From Bacillota bacterium (GTDB lineage Bacteria > Bacillota > Clostridia > Oscillospirales > Ruminococcaceae): a stretch of 37,619 nt of DNA. Shown piece by piece: positions 31,763 through 37,619 of the stretch. The stretch covers positions 1-37,619 of the forward strand of contig JAEYXR010000082.1 in NCBI GenBank assembly GCA_023431215.1, in the 5' to 3' direction. Made by a program: the position numbers and the translations under genes. A model generated the notes under the pieces. The model did not search any database, had not been told where the DNA came from, and saw nothing but the letters and a program-made list of their open reading frames with translations. The stretch's first letter is position 1, and each line of letters starts with the position of its first letter.

Positions 31763-32248
31763 ATGAAAAAATTTCATGAGCTGCTAAATAAGCTGGATAA
31801 TCTTCTTATTTCCACTGCGGCACTTTGCTTCTTTGTCATCCTCATTGTCAGTGTTGCCGAAATACTCTACCGCGGTTTCTTTGGTTCCTCCTTTTTATGG
31901 ACAGTAGATTTATGCGTTATTTTGGCAAGCTGGACCATGCTTTTGGGTGCAGCGGTAATGGTACACCGCAATGACCACCTAATTGTTGATATTTTAATCA
32001 GCAAGGCTTCACCCAAATTTAAAAGAGTACTTGCCATCATTGTCAATCTTGTGGTATTTGCCTTTTTCATCATGCTGTTTTTTACAGGCTTGCAGTCTGC
32101 CGCCGTCAAGATGAATATGCGCTTTACTTCAATTGGATGGAAAATGGGCGTATCCTTTTATGCACTGCCGGTTTTTGCTTTTTTCTCTATCCTATTTATG
32201 ATAGAGCGGATTTTAATTTTATTGAGAGGAGATAAAAATCATGAGTAA
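31763..32248 (+). CDS. TRAP transporter small permease (DctQ family)
   Basis: A 161-aa protein with four membrane helices (LISTAALCFFVILIVSVAEILYR; WTVDLCVILASWTMLLGAAVMVHRNDHLIVDIL; AIIVNLVVFAFFIMLFF; ALPVFAFFSILFMIERILILL), matching DctQ in size and pattern. It forms the membrane complex with the large permease. ATG 31763 follows GGGAGG. Its end overlaps the start of the SIS-domain gene by 8 bp, tying transport and metabolism in one translationally coupled operon. Confidence 0.9.
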   Translation: MKKFHELLNKLDNLLISTAALCFFVILIVSVAEILYRGFFGSSFLWTVDLCVILASWTMLLGAAVMVHRNDHLIVDILISKASPKFKRVLAIIVNLVVFAFFIMLFFTGLQSAAVKMNMRFTSIGWKMGVSFYALPVFAFFSILFMIERILILLRGDKNHE

Positions 32249-33002
32249 GGAAATTAGACAATATAAAGATTCTATTATTGATATCTTTAATAAAATAGAG
32301 GCGCAGTCCGAGACGATTCAAAAGGCTGCCGAGCTGATGGCAGATGCCATTGCCAGAGACGAGGTCATTCATGTTGTGGGTACCGGCGGGCATTCCTGCA
32401 TGGCAGCCGAGGAGCTTTTGTGGCGTGCAGGCGGCCTGGCACCCATCAATTCTGTACTGGATGCAGGGGTTAACCTGGTGCATGGCGCCAAGCGCAGCAA
32501 TATCATTGAACGGTGTGAGGGCTATGCCAAAACCCTGTTTGCTTCCTACAGCATTGGCGAAAAGCCCGGAGAGGTTATCATCATTGCCAATGCATACGGC
32601 ATTAATGCCATGACCATTGATACCGCCCTGGAAGCAAAAAAGCGTGATATGAAGGTAATTGCCGTAACTGCACGCTCCTTTGGCGATAATGTTCCTGCCG
32701 GTGCAACTGCCCGTCATTCCTCCAATAAAAATCTTTATGAGCTGGCAGACATTTTTGTAGACTGCAGCCTGCCCTACGGTGATGCGGTGGTAGACATTGA
32801 AGGTATGGATCAGCGTGTGGCACCTACCTCTACCTTCTGCAATGCCTTTACCGTTAACTGCCTGGTCATTGAAACTGTAAAAAAACTGCTGGAAAAAGGA
32901 ATTACTCCTCCTGTGTGGATGAGCGCCAACCTGCCCGGCGGCGATCAAGCCAACAAGGCGCTGGAACAGAAATATTTTGGAAGAATCAAACACCTAAAAT
33001 AA
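32241..33002 (+). CDS. SIS-domain protein, UPF0309-like (phosphosugar isomerase fold)
   Basis: A 253-aa cytoplasmic protein with one sugar isomerase (SIS) domain. HVVGTGGHSCMAAEELLWRAGGLAPIN and ERCEGYAKTLFASYSIGEKPGEVIIIANAYGINAMTIDTALEAKKRDMKVIAVTA resemble the UPF0309 family, known from structures but without an assigned reaction. SIS domains bind phosphosugars and serve in isomerases, aminotransferases and etherases. With nagA and a NagB-like gene in the operon it may isomerise, epimerise or deaminate an amino-sugar phosphate. It lacks features I would expect of MurNAc-6-P etherase. It overlaps the TRAP small-permease gene by 8 bp; ATG 32241 follows GAGAGGAG. Confidence 0.87.
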   Translation: MSKEIRQYKDSIIDIFNKIEAQSETIQKAAELMADAIARDEVIHVVGTGGHSCMAAEELLWRAGGLAPINSVLDAGVNLVHGAKRSNIIERCEGYAKTLFASYSIGEKPGEVIIIANAYGINAMTIDTALEAKKRDMKVIAVTARSFGDNVPAGATARHSSNKNLYELADIFVDCSLPYGDAVVDIEGMDQRVAPTSTFCNAFTVNCLVIETVKKLLEKGITPPVWMSANLPGGDQANKALEQKYFGRIKHLK

Positions 33003-33024
33003 TCACTACTTGGAGGAGATCGTT

Positions 33025-33789
33025 GTGCCCTGTGTCTGTAAGACGGTAGATTGCTTGCAAGTGCAAGTATATGATACAAGAGAAGAACTTGGTGCCGCTG
33101 CTGCATCCCAGGCTGCCGAATATTTGCGCAAGCTGGGAAAAGAAAAGGATGAAATTAATATTTTGTTTGCGGCAGCACCTTCGCAGCATGAATTTTTGCA
33201 AGAGCTGGCAAAGCAAAAGGATGTACCCTGGCAAAAAGTTACCGCTATGCAGTTGGACGATTACATCGGCATTGCGCCGGATGCACCCCAGCGTTTTTCC
33301 AACTTTCTTGCACGCGAATTTTTTGACCTGGTACCACTGGGGCGCAGACTGATGATAGATTCTCAGGCCAAAGACGTACAGCAGGAAATTTTGCGCTACA
33401 CACAAGTACTGCAAGATCATCCGGTGGATATATCATTTATTGGAATTGGTGAAAATGGGCATATTGCTTTTAATGACCCCGGAGTATCAGACTTTTTTGA
33501 CCCCATGTGGTGCAAGGCGATACAGTTAGAGCAGGAATCTCGTGTGCAGCAGGTCAATGACGGATGCTTTGAGAAACTGGAGGATGTTCCTAAAACAGCC
33601 ATTACTGTTTCAATGCCCGCCATACTCCGTGCACCCATGGTGTTTTGCATGGTACCGGGCAAAACAAAGGCGCAAGCCATTCACTCTACTTTGTGTGAAG
33701 CTGTATGCCCCAGCCGTCCGTCTACTGCTCTGCGTATACATAAAAATGCAGTACTCTATATTGATACTGATTCCGCAGCATTGCTGTAG
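33025..33789 (+). CDS. NagB-like protein (glucosamine-6-phosphate deaminase superfamily), altered active site
   Basis: A 254-aa member of the NagB/RpiA fold. AMQLDDYIGI matches the loop with NagB Asp-72. IGIGENGHIAFNDPG matches the catalytic loop, but where E. coli NagB has Asp-141 and Glu-148 this protein has Asn and Asp; the His is kept. Asn at the first position occurs in Gram-positive NagB, and Asp at the second marks a distinct NagB-like branch, whose segment DFFDPMWCKAIQLEQESRVQQVNDGCF it shares. It likely deaminates or isomerises an amino-sugar phosphate, but not necessarily GlcN-6-P. The start is GTG 33025, six bases after GGAGGAG; a TTG at 33010 overlaps that SD. It lies 22 bp after the SIS gene and 9 bp before nagA. 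Confidence 0.85.
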   Translation: MPCVCKTVDCLQVQVYDTREELGAAAASQAAEYLRKLGKEKDEINILFAAAPSQHEFLQELAKQKDVPWQKVTAMQLDDYIGIAPDAPQRFSNFLAREFFDLVPLGRRLMIDSQAKDVQQEILRYTQVLQDHPVDISFIGIGENGHIAFNDPGVSDFFDPMWCKAIQLEQESRVQQVNDGCFEKLEDVPKTAITVSMPAILRAPMVFCMVPGKTKAQAIHSTLCEAVCPSRPSTALRIHKNAVLYIDTDSAALL

Positions 33790-33798
33790 GAGGATAAC

Positions 33799-34986
33799 AT
33801 GGATTCTATGATAATGAAGAGCAGCCGTATCTTGACTCCATTGGGGACGATAGATGGCTATGTTACCGTAGAAGACGGTAAAATTACAAGCGTTGCTCAG
33901 GGGGACTGTCCCCAGTCCCGGGATATGGTCATTGATGTGGGGGACAACTACCTGTCACCGGGGTTTATTGACATGCACACCCACGGTGGTGGCGGGCACG
34001 ACTTTATGGATGGAACGGATGACTGCTTTTCCAAAGCGGCAAAAGCTCATTTGCTCCACGGCACTACCTGTATGCTGCCCACAACCCTCACAAGCTCCAT
34101 GGAAGAGCTGTACCACTCTATTGACAGCTTTAAGAAAGCACAAGTTGAGCTGGAGGGCGGACCCGAGCTTCTGGGGCTACACCTGGAAGGACCCTACTTT
34201 AACCCCCTGCAGGCAGGCGCCCAAGACCCCCGGTACTTGAAGTCTCCCCAAAAGGAAGAGTACGAAGCAATCTTAAAATATGCTGACGGTGCGATTCGCC
34301 GCTGGTCGGTGGCAGTAGAGCTGGATGGTGCCATCCCAATGGGTGATGCTTTGCAGCGGGAGGGCATTGTAGGTTCCATTGGCCATTCCGATGCGGAGCT
34401 GGATGAGGTAAAGGTGGCCCATCAGCATGGATACCGCCTGCTGACTCATTTTTACAGCGCCATGTCAGGCATTGTGCGTAAAGGCGGCTTTCGCCATCTG
34501 GGTATTATTGAAAGCGGCTATTTGCTGGATAATATGGATATTGAGATTATTGCAGACGGCTGCCACTTGCCGCCGGACTTGCTTCGTATGATTTGCAAGC
34601 TGAAAGACCATACCCGCATCAGCTTGGTGACAGACTCTATGCGCGGAGCAGGCATGCCCGACGGCCCGTCTGTTCTGGGCAGCCTGAAGGACGGGCAGGA
34701 AGTTGTTATTGAAGATGGTGTGGCCAAGCTTTTGGACCGCAGCGCCTTTGCCGGCAGCGTTGCAACTGCAGACCGCCTGGTAAGAGTCATGCATCAGCAG
34801 GCAGGGCTGACCATTGACGATGCAGTAAAAATGATGACAGAAAATCCTGCCCGGGTACTTGGTGTAGCAGACAGAAAAGGAAAGATTGCACCCGGTTACG
34901 ACGCAGACCTTGTGGTATTTGATGAGGATATCAAAGTCTCCTGTGTGGTATGTAAAGGTGTTGTGACCAAGATTCCCTGTGAATAG
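33799..34986 (+). CDS. nagA: N-acetylglucosamine-6-phosphate deacetylase family
   Basis: A 395-aa amidohydrolase. Metal-site motifs are GFIDMHTHGGGGHDFMD (HxH), HLEGPYFNPLQAGAQ (Glu ligand), GHSDAELDE (His), LTHFYSAM (His) and the catalytic Asp in LVTDSMRGAGMPDG. These are the NagA pattern, with the HxH form seen in Bacillus-type two-metal enzymes. It removes the acetyl group from GlcNAc-6-P or a close isomer, giving the amino-sugar phosphate for the NagB-like or SIS protein. ATG 33799 follows AGGAGG. It ends 8 bp before the transaldolase-like gene. Substrate specificity within N-acetylhexosamine phosphates cannot be read from sequence alone. Confidence 0.92.
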   Translation: MDSMIMKSSRILTPLGTIDGYVTVEDGKITSVAQGDCPQSRDMVIDVGDNYLSPGFIDMHTHGGGGHDFMDGTDDCFSKAAKAHLLHGTTCMLPTTLTSSMEELYHSIDSFKKAQVELEGGPELLGLHLEGPYFNPLQAGAQDPRYLKSPQKEEYEAILKYADGAIRRWSVAVELDGAIPMGDALQREGIVGSIGHSDAELDEVKVAHQHGYRLLTHFYSAMSGIVRKGGFRHLGIIESGYLLDNMDIEIIADGCHLPPDLLRMICKLKDHTRISLVTDSMRGAGMPDGPSVLGSLKDGQEVVIEDGVAKLLDRSAFAGSVATADRLVRVMHQQAGLTIDDAVKMMTENPARVLGVADRKGKIAPGYDADLVVFDEDIKVSCVVCKGVVTKIPCE

Positions 34987-34994
34987 ATTGAGAG

Positions 34995-36065
34995 ATGGTG
35001 AACATGAAAGAAACATTAAAAACAGCAGCAGAGCTGTTTAAAAACACAGACATCTGGATGGACACCTGTGGAGAAGCAGAGCTGAAATACGCCATAGAGC
35101 GCGGCAGTGTAGGCGCCACAAGCAATCCCATTATTGTGGGCGATGTTATCAAAAAAGAGCTTCCCTACTGGGAGCCTGTTATCAAAGAGCTGATTGTACA
35201 AAACCCCTGTGCCAGTGAGGATGAAATTACCTGGCTGCTCATTGATGAGGTGGGACGGCAAAGGTCTAAGCTGCTGCTGCCGGTCTTTGAAAAATACAAG
35301 GGCAAAAAGGGCCGCCTTTCTATTCAGACCAATGCAAAATACTACCGGAATACTGAAAAAATGGTGCAGCACGCGGTGCATCTTAACAGCCTTGGAGCGA
35401 ATATGCAGGTAAAGATGCCCGCATCTGGCGCAGGCATTGCAGCAATAGAAGAAAGCACCTACCAAGGTGTCAGCATCAATGCAACAGTCTCTTTTACCGT
35501 TGCCCAGGCAGTGGCAGTGGCCGAGGCCGTAGAGCGCGGGCTTGCCCGTCGCAAAGCAGAGGGTCTGCCCTGTGAAGAAATGGCACCTGTTTGTACCATC
35601 ATGGTAGGCCGCACCGATGACTGGCTGAAAAAGCAGGTAAACCAGCTTGACATTACGGTAATGCCGGAGTGCTTGGAATGGGCCGGTGTGGCAGTATTTA
35701 AAGAGGCTTATCGAATCTATCAGGAGCGGGGCTATACCACTCGTCTGCTTTCTGCGGCCAACCGCAATGTGTACCACTGGTCGGAGCTGGTGGGAGGAGA
35801 TGTATGCCAGACCATCAACTACCAATGGCATAAACGCCTGAATGCAAGCGGAATTGAGCCCCAAGACCGCATTCATGAGGCGGTACCCTCCCGCTGGATG
35901 GAGGAGCTGCAAAAGGTACCCGACTTTGCAAAAAGCTTTTGTGAGGACAGTATGCAGCCTGAGGATTTTCAGTGGTATGGCGGTTTTCAGGATACCTTGT
36001 CTACCTTCCTTTCCGGATACGATGAACTGGTGTGCCTCATTAGAAAATACATGGTCAGAAAATAA
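34995..36065 (+). CDS. Divergent transaldolase-like protein
   Basis: A 356-aa TIM-barrel protein related to transaldolase. By alignment to E. coli TalB: Asp-17 in WMDTCGEAEL, Asn-35 in GATSNPIIV, the Schiff-base Lys-132 in QVKMPAS, Asn-154/Thr-156 in SINATVSFT, Arg-181 in IMVGRTDDW and Arg-228 in AANRNV are kept. Glu-96 (STEVDA) is replaced by Gln (SIQTNAK), as in fructose-6-phosphate aldolase. Position 178 is Met, and there is a C-terminal extension of about 70 residues. A lyase or transferase acting on a ketose phosphate is expected, perhaps fructose-6-P made from the amino sugar, but the exact reaction is open. ATG 34995 or 35004 could be used; neither has a strong SD. It is the last gene of the operon. 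Confidence 0.82.
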   Translation: MVNMKETLKTAAELFKNTDIWMDTCGEAELKYAIERGSVGATSNPIIVGDVIKKELPYWEPVIKELIVQNPCASEDEITWLLIDEVGRQRSKLLLPVFEKYKGKKGRLSIQTNAKYYRNTEKMVQHAVHLNSLGANMQVKMPASGAGIAAIEESTYQGVSINATVSFTVAQAVAVAEAVERGLARRKAEGLPCEEMAPVCTIMVGRTDDWLKKQVNQLDITVMPECLEWAGVAVFKEAYRIYQERGYTTRLLSAANRNVYHWSELVGGDVCQTINYQWHKRLNASGIEPQDRIHEAVPSRWMEELQKVPDFAKSFCEDSMQPEDFQWYGGFQDTLSTFLSGYDELVCLIRKYMVRK

Positions 36066-36080
36066 TAGCGCTACCAAATT

Positions 36081-36116
36081 AAAAACACCTTGCAGCTTTT
36101 GCTGCAAGGTGTTTTT
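36081..36116. terminator. Bidirectional terminator between the TRAP operon and the NSS gene
   Basis: Perfect 16-bp stem AAAAACACCTTGCAGC (36081-36096) with its complement (36101-36116), loop TTTT and A/T ends. It lies between two convergent genes and can serve both. Confidence 0.9.
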
Positions 36117-36172
36117 GTTAGAAGTATGTAAATATGATTGCAGAAGTAGGCGTAGGTCACCGAGACTTGTAG

Positions 36173-37501
36173 TTAAATGCCACCCTTTAGAATACCCAGG
36201 ATGATAACTGCCAGGGTAACAATACAGAATACGTATTTGCCCAGGTAATGTACCCATTTGCCTACAAGCTTGCTGCGTCCAAAGCTCATTTGTTCTCGGG
36301 CAAAATCTGTACCCATGACCCAGAACAGCAGGACGGCAGAAATAAGGGCACCAATGGGGATGATATAAATGGAGACTGCATCCATCCACACACCGACGAC
36401 ATCGGCATTTTCAATAAACACACCTACAGCGGCTGCAATGGCCACAATGATAATGCTGGCTTTTTTACGGGAGAATCCCAATCTCTGTTGCAGCGCCTCA
36501 ATGGGTGTTTCAAAAAGATTGATGATAGAAGTAAGGCCTGCAAAGAAGATTGCTATAAAGAATATAATAGCAATAATCCGTCCGCCGGTAATGCTTTGGA
36601 AGATTGCAGGCATGGTGATGAACATAAGGGGAGGCCCGGAAGAGGGGTCGAGACCAAATGCAAAGACAGATGGAATGACCACAAGAGATGCCAGCATGGC
36701 AGCCAAAGTATCAAAAATAGCAATGCGGCGTGCACATGTTACGGCATCTTCGTCTTTATTAAGATATGAGCCGTAAACAACTGTGCCCGATCCGGCAAGA
36801 GACAGTGAGAAGAAGCATTGGCCCAGGGCATAAATCCAGGTTTCGGGCTTTAGCAGGTACTCCCATCTGGGAATAAACAGGTATTTATAGCCCTCAACAG
36901 CACCGGGAAGAAAAGCAACGCGAATGGCCATGATGAGGAAAAGTAAAAAGAACAAAGGCATCATGACCTTGTTGACCTTTTCAATACCGCTGCTGACACC
37001 GGCAATCATGACAACCAGGGTAATGGCAAGGCCCAGCATGTGCCAGCCAACGCTGCCAAAGGTGCCTACAATAGCGCCAAAGTATGCTCCGGTATCTCCG
37101 GTCATCATGGAGCCAGTAATGGAACCAGCTGTATAGCGGAGAACCCAGGCGATGATAACTGCATAGCCAATACCAATGGCAAGGGAGCCGATAACAGGAA
37201 TAATGCCGATACTTTTTAGTGGTTTATTTCTTTCGGTCAGTGCTTTGCGGAAGGTACCCAGAGGACCTGTGCGTCCCCAGCGACCAAAGACAATTTCACC
37301 GGCAACACCAACCATGCCTAAGAAGATTGCAATAATGAGGTATGCAACCAAAAATGCGCCGCCGCCGTATTTGGCAGCACGGTAAGGAAAGGCCCACACA
37401 TTGGCCATGCCTACGGCAGAACCAATACACGCAAGAACAAACCCCCATCGGTCGGAAAAAAGATCGCGCTTTGAAGTCTCTGTAGGTGCCGAAGTTGCCA
37501 T
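36173..37501 (-). CDS. NSS-family sodium:amino acid symporter
   Basis: A 442-aa membrane transporter (about 11-12 helices) of the neurotransmitter:sodium symporter family. The TM1 motif ACIGSAVGMANVWAFPYRAAKYGGGAF contains the sodium- and substrate-binding residues. Further conserved blocks are ALGQCFFSLSLAGSGTVVYGSYL and the TM8-like segment FFAGLTSIINLFETPIEALQQRLGF. It is clearly a paralog of the transporter beside tnaA (same length and motifs). The substrate is unknown: no catabolic gene lies beside it in the window. ATG 37501 follows AAAGGAGATG. It converges with the TRAP operon, so there is no evidence of a shared role. Confidence 0.92.
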   Translation of the reverse strand: MATSAPTETSKRDLFSDRWGFVLACIGSAVGMANVWAFPYRAAKYGGGAFLVAYLIIAIFLGMVGVAGEIVFGRWGRTGPLGTFRKALTERNKPLKSIGIIPVIGSLAIGIGYAVIIAWVLRYTAGSITGSMMTGDTGAYFGAIVGTFGSVGWHMLGLAITLVVMIAGVSSGIEKVNKVMMPLFFLLFLIMAIRVAFLPGAVEGYKYLFIPRWEYLLKPETWIYALGQCFFSLSLAGSGTVVYGSYLNKDEDAVTCARRIAIFDTLAAMLASLVVIPSVFAFGLDPSSGPPLMFITMPAIFQSITGGRIIAIIFFIAIFFAGLTSIINLFETPIEALQQRLGFSRKKASIIIVAIAAAVGVFIENADVVGVWMDAVSIYIIPIGALISAVLLFWVMGTDFAREQMSFGRSKLVGKWVHYLGKYVFCIVTLAVIILGILKGGI

Positions 37502-37619
37502 AAAAATGCATCTCCTTTTTCATACCTATTCATTTGTCCACAAAACCTTTGATCCTTCCAAACTTATTCTGTATCTGCCCCCCTGTTTTATTTTCCTGCC
37601 ATTGCTGGCTGGTATATAT
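37502..37619 (-). other. Upstream region of the last NSS gene
   Basis: The remaining 118 bp hold the SD (AAGGAGATG) and presumably the promoter of the minus-strand transporter. I could not identify a clear -35/-10 pair, and nothing else is recognisable before the window ends. Confidence 0.4.

Noticed and set aside
32241..33002. MurNAc-6-phosphate etherase (MurQ) as identity of the SIS protein
   Set aside because: It is about 45 residues shorter and its motifs follow UPF0309 rather than MurQ; no MurNAc-specific genes lie nearby.
35016..36389. Long minus-strand open frame (457 codons) opposite the transaldolase-like gene
   Set aside because: It runs through the bidirectional terminator and into the NSS gene, shows no domain, and is antisense to a protein with clear family motifs.

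Overview
The window looks like chromosomal DNA of an anaerobic, low-to-mid-GC Clostridia bacterium (Firmicutes, probably Oscillospirales; no species can be named). Pointers are an oxygen-sensitive class III ribonucleotide reductase, a DUF4317 protein, the Gram-positive EF-P modification pair YfmF/YfmH, an L21-leader-like 5' UTR before rplU, strong Shine-Dalgarno (SD) sequences with many GTG/TTG starts, and tryptophanase (indole formation).

Region 1 (1-6600) is the integrase end of a Tn916-like integrative element. It holds a truncated zinc-ribbon gene, two lipoprotein cargo genes, a cysteine-rich KTR protein, a divergent XRE repressor, a leader region resembling transcription attenuation before a sigma-like regulator, a structured 0.5-kb stretch, excisionase and tyrosine integrase. 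It abuts a complete tRNA-Ser(CGA). A 5' half of a second tRNA-Ser(CGA) lies about 150 bp beyond, cut exactly in the anticodon arm.

Region 2 (7080-17280): tRNA-Arg(ACG), a DUF4317 gene, the anaerobic ribonucleotide reductase operon (nrdD, a separate 53-aa protein carrying the glycyl-radical motif, nrdG) behind a promoter with two NrdR-like boxes 32 bp apart, then GNAT, YheO-like regulator, NSS-family transporter and tryptophanase genes, all on the minus strand. tnaA and its neighbouring transporter form a tryptophan uptake/cleavage unit with an internal terminator-like hairpin.

Region 3 (17914-27732) is housekeeping on the plus strand: yfmF-yfmH, lgt, folD, rplU-rpmA, obgE, mrnC, a YitT-family gene and a VTT/DedA-like membrane gene. 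Three copies of an intergenic repeat lie here. Two of them end exactly at the start codons of lgt and mrnC.

Region 4 (27832-37619): tRNA-Pro(GGG), then a LacI-regulated operon with a TRAP transporter (order P-M-Q), a UPF0309-like SIS protein, a NagB-like protein with altered active-site positions, NagA, and a divergent transaldolase-like protein. No sugar kinase is present. This is the best candidate for an undescribed catabolic system. It ends in a bidirectional terminator facing a second NSS transporter.
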